From Belnapia mucosa (GTDB taxonomy: Bacteria > Pseudomonadota > Alphaproteobacteria > Acetobacterales > Acetobacteraceae): a stretch of 64,000 nt of DNA. The notes below the pieces were generated by a model, which was given only the letters and a program-made list of their open reading frames with translations, ran no database searches and was not told where the DNA came from. Location of the stretch: positions 248,001-312,000 of the forward strand of contig NZ_JAEUXJ010000001.1 in NCBI RefSeq assembly GCF_016775475.1, given 5' to 3'. Below are positions 9,179 through 17,036 of this stretch, piece by piece. The first letter of the stretch is position 1; every line of letters starts with the position of its first letter. The position numbers and the translations under genes were made by a program.

Positions 9179-10189
9179 ATGACCCATATGCCGATGCCGG
9201 TCGCAGCCCAGCCCCCGGCGCGAACCCCCCGCCCCTCGCTTGCCTCCGCCTCGCCCGACCCGCGCCGGCTGCTGGACGAGCAACTGGCGCGGCTGCGCGG
9301 CGGGGAGGATCCGGGCGCCGTGGTGGATGCGCTCGCCGATGGGCTGCGCTGGCTGCGCAACACCGCCGCCCCTGCCGCCTGGCAGCGCAGCGTCCAGGCG
9401 CTCCGCGCCCATCCGTTGCTGCCCCTGCTGCATGAGAATCCGCTGGCGCGCCGCAGCTTTCACAAGCCGCGCGGCTATGCCGGCGATGCCCCGATGCTCG
9501 ACATGCTCTATCTGGGTGAGGCGGCGCTCACGAATGAGAAGGTCACGCCGCTCGGCGCGGCGCTGTTCCGCCGCGACACGGCCGCCCCGTCGGCCGTCGC
9601 GGCGCGGGAGCGGATCGGGATCATGGCGCGGGCGATCGACGCGGCGGCGGAGGAGCGCCAAGCGCCGCATATCCTCGCCCTCGGCTGCGGCCATCTGCGC
9701 GAGGCCGGGCTCTCCCGCGCGCTGCGCTCGGGGCGGATCGGCCGCTTCGTCGCGCTCGACCAGGATGCCGCCTCGCTGGCCCTGGTGCAGATGGAACATG
9801 CCGGGGTGGAGACCCTGCAGCGCAGCCCCAAGGCGACCTTCGACGGCACCCTGCCGCGCGGCGGCTTCGACCTGATCTATGCGACGATGCTGTTCGACGA
9901 CCTGACGGACCGGCTGGCCCATACCGTCACCACCGCCTGCTTCGCCCTGCTGCGCCCGGGCGGGCGGCTGCTGCTGGCCAATACCGACCGCGAGGCGGTG
10001 GATGCCGGCTATCTCGAAGCCTGCCTCGACTGGGTCCGCTTCCAGCGCGACGGCGCCGGGATGCTGCGCCTGGCGCATGGCCTGCCGCCGGCCGAGCTGG
10101 CGCTCTGCCGCCTGCTGCCGGACTGCCATCCGGAGAACCAGGTGCTGGAGCTCTGCCGCCGTGGAGCCAACGGGAGCATCGGTGCATGA
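9179..10189 (+). CDS. Class I SAM-dependent methyltransferase, 'KPRGYAGD' (PhcB/extracellular-factor-like) family
   Basis: A 336-residue soluble protein. The segment HPLLPLLHENPLARRSFHKP followed by RGYAGDAPMLDMLY (about residues 80–110) is the signature I associate with proteins annotated as extracellular-factor or 3-hydroxypalmitate methyl ester synthases. A Rossmann SAM-binding motif follows (ILALGCGHLREAGLS, about 162–176), with an acidic residue in VALDQDAASL, then FDLIYATMLFDDLTD and LLRPGGRLLLANTD. The first 30 residues are Pro/Ala-rich and probably disordered. Three in-frame ATGs occur in the first six codons; the first, at 9179, follows GAGGCGACCCC. The stop overlaps the next start (ATGA). 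Its upstream region holds one half of the GCGTGA operator. The methyl acceptor is not known, and lipid signalling is only suggested by family resemblance. Confidence 0.82.
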   Translation: MTHMPMPVAAQPPARTPRPSLASASPDPRRLLDEQLARLRGGEDPGAVVDALADGLRWLRNTAAPAAWQRSVQALRAHPLLPLLHENPLARRSFHKPRGYAGDAPMLDMLYLGEAALTNEKVTPLGAALFRRDTAAPSAVAARERIGIMARAIDAAAEERQAPHILALGCGHLREAGLSRALRSGRIGRFVALDQDAASLALVQMEHAGVETLQRSPKATFDGTLPRGGFDLIYATMLFDDLTDRLAHTVTTACFALLRPGGRLLLANTDREAVDAGYLEACLDWVRFQRDGAGMLRLAHGLPPAELALCRLLPDCHPENQVLELCRRGANGSIGA

Positions 10190-10731
10190 TCGAGACCGAT
10201 CCCCGCGCCATGGTGCCCGAAGGCTTTGCGATGGCGATGCGCGGCAGCCTCGCCTTCGCTCCCTATGACGCGCCCCACCATTCCGGCCCTGCCACGGCGG
10301 AATGGCTGATCCTCTGCCGCTGGGGAGAGGAGGGCGAGTATCTCAGCATCGCCCGCGCCGGTCCGGCCGGCGATCCGGGCGAGGCCGAGGCGCCGATCGG
10401 CCTGCGCCCGCAGGCGACCTTTCTCGGCCTCAGGATGGCGGGGGAGGGGCACCAATTCCTCCTGCTCCGCCACTGCCCGCCCGGCCTCAGCCTGGCCGGC
10501 GTCTTCCATCCCAGCGACGGAATCGCCCGGCTGGCTGGCCCGGCCGGCGCGCTGCGGCTGGAGGCGGCCGGTCGCTACGCCCATCTGCGCGGCCGCCGCG
10601 GCGGGGAGGAAGTGCGGGCCGATGTCCCCGACCCGCCCGAGGGCAGCCCCGAGGCCACGGCCTGGAACCTCCAGGCCACACGCATCCGCTGGCTGGGCGA
10701 GTTCCTCGCCGGACAGGCCTCTGCGGATTGA
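10186..10731 (+). CDS. Protein of unknown function, 181 aa, translationally coupled to the methyltransferase
   Basis: Not a family I recognise. It is soluble, without signal peptide or membrane helices. It begins MIETDPRAMVPEGFAMAMRG and contains short beta-rich segments such as AEWLILCRWGEEGEYLSIAR, QFLLLRHCPPGLSLAG and GRYAHLRGRRGGEEVRADVP. The start codon overlaps the methyltransferase stop (ATGA at 10186–10189), a strong sign of translational coupling and shared function. It is the last gene before tRNA-Tyr, whose 5' end is about 38 bp downstream. Confidence 0.75.
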   Translation: MIETDPRAMVPEGFAMAMRGSLAFAPYDAPHHSGPATAEWLILCRWGEEGEYLSIARAGPAGDPGEAEAPIGLRPQATFLGLRMAGEGHQFLLLRHCPPGLSLAGVFHPSDGIARLAGPAGALRLEAAGRYAHLRGRRGGEEVRADVPDPPEGSPEATAWNLQATRIRWLGEFLAGQASAD

Positions 10732-10768
10732 CAGGGCAGGGTGAAGCCGGATATCCCCCCGGCTCTCC

Positions 10769-10850
10769 GGAGGGGTGCCCGAGTGGCTAAAGGGGGCGGA
10801 CTGTAAATCCGCTGGCTCAGCCTACGTTGGTTCGAATCCAACCCCCTCCA
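10769..10850 (+). tRNA. tRNA-Tyr: tRNA-Tyr (anticodon GTA)
   Basis: An 82-nt class II tRNA. The acceptor stem GGAGGGG pairs with CCCCTCC, and the discriminator is A at 10850. The anticodon loop CTGTAAA (10801–10807) gives anticodon GTA at 10803–10805. A long variable arm (GCTGGCTCAGCC region) and a TTCGAATC T-loop are present. The 3' CCA is not encoded: the genome reads TTC after the discriminator. Confidence 0.96.
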
Positions 10851-10860
10851 TTCCTCTCCT

Positions 10861-12123
10861 CTACCCCTGCTGCGGTTCCGGCCCGCGCGTCGCCTCCGCC
10901 GGCGGGCGCAGATGCTGCGGCCGCTGTTCCGCTGCGGCGCGGTAGATCGCCTCCATCAGCACCTGGTCCTGCAGCCCTTCCTCGCCCGGCGTGTGCGGGC
11001 GGCGGTTCTCGCGGACGCAGCCGGCGAAATGGTCGATCTCCTGCGCGAACTGGTTGCGGGGGCGGATGATCCGCTCCTCCTCGCCGGGGACGTCGCCGAC
11101 CCGGCGCTGCACCACCAGCCGCTGGCCCTGGTAGTCGAAGGCATGCGGCATGGTGACGGCGCCGCGCTCGAATTGCAGCCGCAGCATCCGGTCCTGATAG
11201 GCGCCATAGCTCGACAGGCAGCGCGCCAGCACGCCGGAGGGGAAGCGGAGTTGGAAGGCGACGCTCTCTTCCACCTCGCGATAGCGCTCGTCGCCCTCGG
11301 GGCTCAGCGTGGTCGCGGTCAGTTCCACCGGCTCCTCGCCCGTGACGTAGCGGGCCGCGTTCAGGCAATAGAGGCCGATATCCGGCAGCGCCCCGCCGCC
11401 AGCGAGCTGCCTGCTGTAGCGCCATTGCGGCCCCGGCCCATTGGCCTGGGTATTCGTCGCCTCGATGAAGCGCAGCTTGCCCAGCTCGCCGGAGCGGACG
11501 AGGGCGATGACGGCGCGGTTCGTCGGCTCGTATTGCGAGCGATAGGCGATCATCAGCCAGCGCTGGGCTTTGGCGCAGGCCGCGACCATGGCGCGGGCAT
11601 CCTCGGCGCTGGTCGCCATTGGCTTCTCGCACAGCACATGCTTGCCGATCGCCGCCGCGCGTTCGGTGTATTCACGATGCATTCCGTTCGGCAGGGCGAT
11701 GTAGACGGCCTGCACCGCCGGGTCGTCGCGCAGCCGCTCCATCTCGGCATAGCCATGCACCGCCTCGGGCCGGATGCCGTATTGCGCGGCGACGAGGCGC
11801 GCCTTCTCCGGGCTGCCGCTGACGAGGGCCACCGGCCGCGCGGTCTTGCACTGGGCGAAGGCCGGCAGCACCTCCTCCAGCGCGATGCGGCCGAGCCCGA
11901 TCACGGCAAAGCCGACCCGCTCGCCGGGCGGCAGCGGCTGCGGCAGCGCCCCGCTCGGCGGATCGGCCGGGGCGCGCCAGTCGGGGAAGCGGATGCGGCC
12001 GCCCTCGACATTGCCGGAATCGATCGGGGAGGGGGGCGGGTAGCCGGGCGCGCCGGCCCCGGTCGTGCCGAGCGCGGCGGCGGCGAGGACGAGGCCGCGG
12101 CGGGTGCTGGGAATGGGAGGCAT
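10861..12123 (-). CDS. Gfo/Idh/MocA family oxidoreductase with Tat-type leader (glucose–fructose-oxidoreductase-like)
   Basis: A 420-residue NAD(P)-dependent sugar or inositol dehydrogenase-type protein. The N-terminus MPPIPSTRRGLVLAAAALG has a twin-arginine followed by a hydrophobic stretch, so export to the periplasm by Tat is likely. This resembles periplasmic glucose–fructose oxidoreductase, which carries a tightly bound nucleotide. The dinucleotide motif is VGFAVIGLGRIALEEVLPAF (about residues 70–89) and the catalytic-lysine motif is HVLCEKPMATS (about 160–170). LPDIGLYCLNAARYVTGEEP is the usual 'D-x-G-x-Y' helix. The gene converges on tRNA-Tyr. The start is supported by an AGGAAAG sequence upstream, which overlaps a 6-bp hairpin at 12136–12150. 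Substrate not determinable. Confidence 0.88.
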   Translation of the reverse strand: MPPIPSTRRGLVLAAAALGTTGAGAPGYPPPSPIDSGNVEGGRIRFPDWRAPADPPSGALPQPLPPGERVGFAVIGLGRIALEEVLPAFAQCKTARPVALVSGSPEKARLVAAQYGIRPEAVHGYAEMERLRDDPAVQAVYIALPNGMHREYTERAAAIGKHVLCEKPMATSAEDARAMVAACAKAQRWLMIAYRSQYEPTNRAVIALVRSGELGKLRFIEATNTQANGPGPQWRYSRQLAGGGALPDIGLYCLNAARYVTGEEPVELTATTLSPEGDERYREVEESVAFQLRFPSGVLARCLSSYGAYQDRMLRLQFERGAVTMPHAFDYQGQRLVVQRRVGDVPGEEERIIRPRNQFAQEIDHFAGCVRENRRPHTPGEEGLQDQVLMEAIYRAAAEQRPQHLRPPAEATRGPEPQQG

Positions 12124-12135
12124 GAAGGTCGCTTT

Positions 12136-12150
12136 CCTGGGATGCCCAGG
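12136..12150. promoter_or_regulatory. Short perfect hairpin overlapping the leader of the Gfo/Idh gene
   Basis: CCTGGG at 12136–12141 and CCCAGG at 12145–12150 form a perfect 6-bp stem with the tri-loop ATG. In the minus-strand mRNA the stem overlaps the start of the likely ribosome-binding site (AGGAAAG), so it could modulate initiation of the gene starting at 12123. The structure is seen; the effect is inferred. Confidence 0.3.
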
Positions 12151-12239
12151 CGAACGGGCCGCCCTGTCGCGGGTTGCCGATTCCCGCGCATACCGGCGCC
12201 GCCCTGCCGCGTTGCCGCTGCGTGACGACAGGAGCAGCC

Positions 12240-12998
12240 ATGAACCAGCGCTGGCCCGACCACCTCTGGATCATCCGGCATGGCGAGAGCGCCGGGAACC
12301 TCGCCCGCGACGCGGCCCATGCCGCGCGCCTGCCGCGCATCGACACCCTGGCCCGCGATGTGGACGTGCCGCTGAGCGAGCGGGGCGAGTCCCAGGCCCG
12401 CGCCCTCGGCCGCTGGTTCTCTGGCCAGGACCTGCGGCCCGATGTGGTCTTCGTCTCCCCCTATCTGCGCGCCCAGCAGACCGCTGCATTGATGCAGGCG
12501 GAAGGCGGGATGGAGGCCGACCCGCGCGACTTCCTCCAGGACGAGCGGCTGCGCGAGAAGGAATTCGGCATCCTCGACCGGCTGACCCGCTGGGGGATCG
12601 AGGCGGAGCATCCGCAGCAGGCGGAGCTGCGCCGCATCTTGGGCAAATTCTACCACCGTCCGCCGGGCGGCGAGAGCTGGTGCGACGTGATCCTGCGGCT
12701 GCGCGGCGCACTCGACACCATCTCGCTGCACCATGCCGGGCAGCGGGTGATGATCGTGGCGCATCAGGTGGTCGTACTCTGCCTGCGCTACCTGATCGAG
12801 GGCATGACGGAGGATCAGATCCTCGCCGTGGATGCCGAAGGCGATGTCGCCAATTGCAGCATCACCGCCTATGCCTTCGACCCGGCTGCCGGGCCGCGCG
12901 GCGGGCTGGTGCTGCGCGCCTACAACCACACCATCCCGATCGAGGCCGAGGGTGCGCCGGTGACAGCCGAGCCCGATGCGCCGGTAGCCGCCCGATGA
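12240..12998 (+). CDS. Histidine phosphatase superfamily protein (phosphoglycerate-mutase-like)
   Basis: A 252-residue protein of the branch 1 histidine phosphatase superfamily. The catalytic RHG motif is in LWIIRHGESAGN (about residues 9–20). VDVPLSERGESQARALG, FVSPYLRAQQTA and the second catalytic histidine in VMIVAHQVVVLCLRYL follow the usual order, with ERLREKEFGILD between them. The start at 12240 is preceded by AGGAGCAGCC. The reading frame could extend further upstream, but that part overlaps the divergent gene's leader. The stop overlaps the start of nnrD (ATGA at 12995–12998), suggesting cotranslation. Whether it acts on phosphosugars or phosphoproteins cannot be told. Confidence 0.88.
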   Translation: MNQRWPDHLWIIRHGESAGNLARDAAHAARLPRIDTLARDVDVPLSERGESQARALGRWFSGQDLRPDVVFVSPYLRAQQTAALMQAEGGMEADPRDFLQDERLREKEFGILDRLTRWGIEAEHPQQAELRRILGKFYHRPPGGESWCDVILRLRGALDTISLHHAGQRVMIVAHQVVVLCLRYLIEGMTEDQILAVDAEGDVANCSITAYAFDPAAGPRGGLVLRAYNHTIPIEAEGAPVTAEPDAPVAAR

Positions 12999-13885
12999 GC
13001 TCCCCGACCCCGATCACGCCCGAGCTGCTGCGGAGCATGCCGCTGCCCTCTCATGCTGAAGGGGCGGACAAGAATTCCCGCGGCCGCGTCCTCGTCATCG
13101 GCGGCAGCGTCGAGGTGCCGGGCGCCGCCCTGCTGACCGGCGAGTCGGCGCTGCGGGCCGGCGCGGGCAAGGTGCAGCTCGCCACCGTCCGGTCGATGGC
13201 GGCGCAGCTGGCGCTGGCCATGCCCGAGGCGCGTGTCACCGGCCTCGCCGAGACGCCGGAGGGCGATATCGACCCGACCGAGGCCGGGCGGCTGGCTCAT
13301 CGCTGCGGCGGCTGCGACGCGCTGGTGGTAGGGCCAGGCATGATGGAGATCGAGACGGCGCGCCAATTCACCTCCGGCCTGCTCGCCGAAGTGGCGACCG
13401 GCCCGGCCCTCGTGCTCGATGCCGCGGCGCTCGCCGCCCTGCCCGGCAGCCGCGAGGCGCTGCGCCGCCATGCCGGGTGCCTGATCCTCACGCCCCATGC
13501 GACCGAGATGGCACATCTGCTCGACTGGCCCGAGGCACGGGTCACCGCCGACCCGCTGGCGGCGGGGCGGGAAGCGGCGATGCGCTTCGGCGCCGTCGTC
13601 GACATGAAGGGCGGCTGCTCGCATGTCGTGACGCCGGACGGCAAGGCCTGGCTCTGCGGCCGCGGTAATGTCGGCCTCGCCACCTCCGGCTCGGGCGATA
13701 CGCTGGCCGGCATCATTGCCGGGCTGCTGGCTCGCGGCGCGGTGCCGCTGGCCGCCACACTCTGGGGCGTCTTCCTGCATGCGGAGGCGGGCGAGAGACT
13801 CGCCCGCGCCCGTGGCCCCGTCGGCTATCTCGCCCGGGAGATTCCCGGCGAGGTGCCGGGCATCATGGCCTCGCTACTAGGCTGA
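12995..13885 (+). CDS. nnrD: ADP/ATP-dependent (S)-NAD(P)H-hydrate dehydratase domain protein
   Basis: A 296-residue member of the ribokinase-like CARKD/YjeF C-terminal family, which repairs hydrated NAD(P)H (NADHX, NADPHX) using ADP or ATP. Visible motifs are GRVLVIGGSVEVPGAALL, GESALRAGAGKVQLATV, CDALVVGPGM, LTPHATEMAHLL and the nucleotide-binding NVGLATSGSGDTLAGIIAG. Many bacteria carry this domain fused behind the NnrE epimerase domain; here only the dehydratase half is present. The start overlaps the phosphatase stop by ATGA. The 3' end overlaps the 3' end of the convergent MFS gene by 61 bp. Confidence 0.92.
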   Translation: MSSPTPITPELLRSMPLPSHAEGADKNSRGRVLVIGGSVEVPGAALLTGESALRAGAGKVQLATVRSMAAQLALAMPEARVTGLAETPEGDIDPTEAGRLAHRCGGCDALVVGPGMMEIETARQFTSGLLAEVATGPALVLDAAALAALPGSREALRRHAGCLILTPHATEMAHLLDWPEARVTADPLAAGREAAMRFGAVVDMKGGCSHVVTPDGKAWLCGRGNVGLATSGSGDTLAGIIAGLLARGAVPLAATLWGVFLHAEAGERLARARGPVGYLAREIPGEVPGIMASLLG

Positions 13886-15162
13886 AGGGCCAGCGGCGGG
13901 ATGGGCTCCTGCACAATGAGGAAGTAGAGCACCGAGCAGACCAGCGCGACGCCGGCGCCGAGCAGCAGCGCCGGCGCGAAGGAGCCGGTGGCCTGCACGA
14001 TGAAGCCGGTCGCGGTGGGCGCCAGCGCGCCGCCGAGATAGCCGCCGCAATTCTGCATCGCGCCGAGCGAAGCGGTGCAATTGGCCGGCGCCGCGACCGA
14101 GGCCATGGCCCAGGCCGTCGAGCTCGACACATAGGACAGGAACATCGCCGCCGAGATGCAGGCGATGGCGAGGTTGTTGTCCGCCACCAGCGCCGCCGCG
14201 GCGGTGAAACCCGCGGTGCCGGCGAGCGCCGCCGCCATCGGCCATTTCCGGCTGTTCATCGGCGAGACGCCGCGCCGCACCAGCGCATCCGCCAGCCGCC
14301 CACCGAGCAGGCTGCCGACCACGCCGAAGGCGAAGGGGATCGCGGCCATCACCCCAGTGCGGGCGATGCTCATATGCCGCTCCATCTCCAGATAGCTCGG
14401 CAGCCAGGCGCCGTAGATCCAGGTGACGTAGATCGTGCCGAAGAAGCCGATCAGCATCCCCCAGGTGGTGCGGAAGCCGAAGAGCCGGCGCCATTCCGGC
14501 CAGGTGAGGCGAGCGGCCGGCGGCGGTTCGCCCTCGGTCAGGTGCCGCCGTTCCTCCGGCGTCAGCACGGTCTGGGCCGGGTTGCGGTAGATTGCATAGG
14601 CCGCCAGCGCGACCAGCACGCCGAGCGCGCCCATGATGCCGAACATCCAGCGCCAGCCGAGATGCAGCATGAGGAAGGTCAGCAGCGGCACCGAGAGCGC
14701 GGTGCCGAGCGTCGAGGAGCAATTCCAGATGCCGGTCGCGGTGCCGCGGTCGGCCGGGTTGAACCAGTCGCGGCTGACCCGGGCGGCGGTCGGGAATTGC
14801 GGTGCCTCGCCGAGGCCGAGCACGGCGCGGGCGGTGAAGAATTGGGCAAAGCTGTGCACCAACCCGCCCGCCGCCTGGGCGAGCGACCAGAGGCCGAGCC
14901 CGAGCGAGAGCATCAGCCGCGGCCCCAGCCGATCGACCAGCGCGCCCACCGGCAGCTGCGCCAGCGCATAGGCCCAGAGGAAGGCCGAGAGCAGCAACCC
15001 CATATCCGCGACCGACAGCCCCAGCTCCTCGCGGATCAGCGGATTGGCGACCGACAAGGTCGCCCGGTCGATGTAATTGACGACGCCGCTGATGACGAGC
15101 AGCGCCAGCGCGGTGCGCTGGATGGCCCGGATGCGCGGTGTCTTGGCTTCAATGACTGCCAT
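13825..15162 (-). CDS. MFS transporter, anion:cation symporter (hexuronate/glucarate-like) type
   Basis: A 445-residue inner-membrane carrier with 12 predicted helices. VVNYIDRATLSVANPLI in the first helix and the loop GALVDRLGPRLMLSLGLGLW (motif A region) are typical of the ACS family, which imports sugar acids and related organic anions. So are GLGEAPQFPTAARVSRDWF and a second-half YGAWLPSYLEMERHMS. I chose the ATG at 15162 because GGGAGGAGAG stands immediately before it; an ATG five codons earlier lacks this. Its last 61 bp are antisense to the end of nnrD. It is divergent from a flavin monooxygenase (start 15255), and the two may form an uptake-and-oxidation pair. Substrate unknown. Confidence 0.9.
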   Translation of the reverse strand: MAVIEAKTPRIRAIQRTALALLVISGVVNYIDRATLSVANPLIREELGLSVADMGLLLSAFLWAYALAQLPVGALVDRLGPRLMLSLGLGLWSLAQAAGGLVHSFAQFFTARAVLGLGEAPQFPTAARVSRDWFNPADRGTATGIWNCSSTLGTALSVPLLTFLMLHLGWRWMFGIMGALGVLVALAAYAIYRNPAQTVLTPEERRHLTEGEPPPAARLTWPEWRRLFGFRTTWGMLIGFFGTIYVTWIYGAWLPSYLEMERHMSIARTGVMAAIPFAFGVVGSLLGGRLADALVRRGVSPMNSRKWPMAAALAGTAGFTAAAALVADNNLAIACISAAMFLSYVSSSTAWAMASVAAPANCTASLGAMQNCGGYLGGALAPTATGFIVQATGSFAPALLLGAGVALVCSVLYFLIVQEPIPPLALQPSSEAMMPGTSPGISRAR

Positions 15163-15254
15163 ACTCTCCTCCCGCATCCCGGCGGGGCCCGAACGCCGGC
15201 ATCCCGGCCCGGTTCTTGCCGTGGGCGTGAGGGCAGCAGGAGAGGAGAGACAGC

Positions 15255-16568
15255 ATGGCCGAGCGGCGCCGGATGGCATTGGTCGCCTATCTGAAGGCCG
15301 GTCCTTCGGCCAGCTACCCGAGCAGCTGGCGCCATCCGGAGGCGAGCCTCGACGACCTCTTCACCCCCGGCCGCTGGGAGCATATCGCCCGCGTGCTGGA
15401 AGCCGCCTGCTTCGACGCCTTCTTCTTCGCCGACGGGCTCGGCATCCCCGATCTCTACCAGGGCAGCTATGCCGATTATGTCGGCCGCGGCGGGCAGCTC
15501 ACACTGGTCGATCCGATGGCGCTGCTGCCGCTGATGGCGCGGGTGACGCGGCATCTCGGCCTCGGCATCACGCTCTCCACCAGCTTCATGCCGGCCTACA
15601 TCATCGCCCGCTATCTCGGCTCGATCGACCTTCTCAGCGAAGGCCGCGCCGCCTGGAATGTCGTTACCACGGCGCGCGACTTCGAGGCGCGGAATTGCAG
15701 CATGCCCGCCGGCCTGCCGCCGAAGGACCAGCGCTACGACATGGCCGATGAGGTGCTGGAGGCCTGCGACGCGCTCTGGTCCGGCTGGGAGGAGGATGCG
15801 CTGGTGCTGGACCGCGCGGGCGGCCGCTTCGCCGATCCCGGCAAGATTCACCCCGCCAATTACCAGGGCCGGCATGTCAGCACCGAGGGCCCGCTGTCGA
15901 TCCCGCGCAGCCCGCAGGTGCGGCCGGTGCTGATGCAGGCCGGCTCCTCGCCGCGCGGGCGGGATTTTGCCGCACGCTGGGGCGAGGCGCTGTTCTGCAC
16001 CCCGGCGACCAAGGCGGATGCGCTGGCCTATCGCCAGGACATCCACCGCCGCATGGCCGCCTTCGGCCGCCCGCCCGAGCATTGCGCCGTCCTGCCTTCC
16101 GTCACCGTGGTGGTGGGCGAGACCGAGAGCATCGCCCGCGAGCGTGCTGCCTATCTTGAATCCCTGGTCGATCCCGAGCTGGTGCTGGCCGCCAGTTCCT
16201 GGTCGGTGGTCGCCGATCTCAGCCGGATCGAGACGCCGGAGGCGCTGGATGGCGGCGGCAGCAACCAGGGCGTCCAGGGCCACCGCGACCGGATGCTGCA
16301 GGTGGCACGCGAGCAGGGCATCAGCTTCGCCGAGGCGGTGCGCCGCCCGCGCGCCCTTCTGGCCGGCACGCCGGCGATGATCGCCGACTGGATGGAGGAC
16401 TGGTTCAAGAGCGGCGCCTGCGACGGCTTCATCCTGCCGCCCACCGTCTTCCCCAGCACCTTCGAGGAATTCGGCCGCATGGTGGTGCCGGAGCTGCAGC
16501 GGCGCGGCCTGGTGCGGCGGGAGTATCGCGGACGGACGCTGCGGGAGAATCTGCGGGAGCTGGACTAA
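15255..16568 (+). CDS. LLM-class flavin-dependent monooxygenase (NtaA/SnaA/DszA type)
   Basis: A 437-residue FMNH2-dependent monooxygenase of the bacterial luciferase superfamily. It has the family's features in order: WEHIARVLEAACFDAFFFAD, DPMALLPLMARVTRHLGLGI, STSFMPAYIIARYLGSIDLL, SEGRAAWNVVTTARDFEARN, then MQAGSSPRGRDFAARWGEALF and the C-terminal GFILPPTVFPSTFEEFGRMV. Members oxidise chelators, sulfur compounds or pesticides and need a separate flavin reductase, which is not encoded here. A strong GGAGAGGAGAG precedes the start. It is divergent from the MFS carrier with 92 bp between starts. The substrate is not predictable from sequence alone. Confidence 0.9.
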   Translation: MAERRRMALVAYLKAGPSASYPSSWRHPEASLDDLFTPGRWEHIARVLEAACFDAFFFADGLGIPDLYQGSYADYVGRGGQLTLVDPMALLPLMARVTRHLGLGITLSTSFMPAYIIARYLGSIDLLSEGRAAWNVVTTARDFEARNCSMPAGLPPKDQRYDMADEVLEACDALWSGWEEDALVLDRAGGRFADPGKIHPANYQGRHVSTEGPLSIPRSPQVRPVLMQAGSSPRGRDFAARWGEALFCTPATKADALAYRQDIHRRMAAFGRPPEHCAVLPSVTVVVGETESIARERAAYLESLVDPELVLAASSWSVVADLSRIETPEALDGGGSNQGVQGHRDRMLQVAREQGISFAEAVRRPRALLAGTPAMIADWMEDWFKSGACDGFILPPTVFPSTFEEFGRMVVPELQRRGLVRREYRGRTLRENLRELD

Positions 16569-16660
16569 CCACCCGACTTACGCCGATGTGACCCAAACCA
16601 GAATGATCCGGCTGCGGTCTGCTGCGTCATGCCACCACAGGTTTCGCAGCAGGGTGGACC

Positions 16661-16894
16661 ATGCAAGCAGAGCGCCGCAAGCAGTTCCATGGTTATGTGA
16701 AGGTCGAGCTCCAGTCCCGCCATCCACGGCGCTGGACCTGGCGCATCTACAAGGAAGGCTGCGACACCCTGACCGAACGCGCAGAGCGCAGCTTCTGCTG
16801 CGCCGAGGATGCCTGGCGCGATGGGCAGAAGGTGCTGGTGATGCTGGAAGAGGGTCAGCGCTGGCGGCCGCAATCGACGCCGCTGGCAGCTTGA
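16661..16894 (+). CDS. Small hypothetical protein, 77 aa
   Basis: A basic, aromatic-rich small protein that contains HPRRWTWRIYKEGCD and ERSFCCAEDAWRDGQKVLVM, with three cysteines. It has no signal peptide or membrane helix. The composition (many Trp, Arg and Cys) does not look like a shadow of another gene, and AGGGTGGACC precedes the ATG. An 8-bp inverted repeat (CTGCTGCG at 16619–16626, CGCAGCAG at 16645–16652) lies directly before the ribosome-binding site. The gene sits between the monooxygenase and a minus-strand tRNA-Thr. Function unknown. Confidence 0.6.
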   Translation: MQAERRKQFHGYVKVELQSRHPRRWTWRIYKEGCDTLTERAERSFCCAEDAWRDGQKVLVMLEEGQRWRPQSTPLAA

Positions 16895-16913
16895 ACCGCT
16901 TGTTGGGAAGCAC

Positions 16914-16988
<75 letters not shown>

Positions 16989-17036
16989 CACGCAGGCGGG
17001 CGCTTGATACAGCGGGGCGCCCGCCTCGGCAACACC

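Noticed and set aside
12995..13885. Fused NnrE epimerase domain ahead of NnrD
   Set aside because: The open frame upstream of 12995 lies over the phosphatase gene in another phase and shows no YjeF N-terminal motifs.
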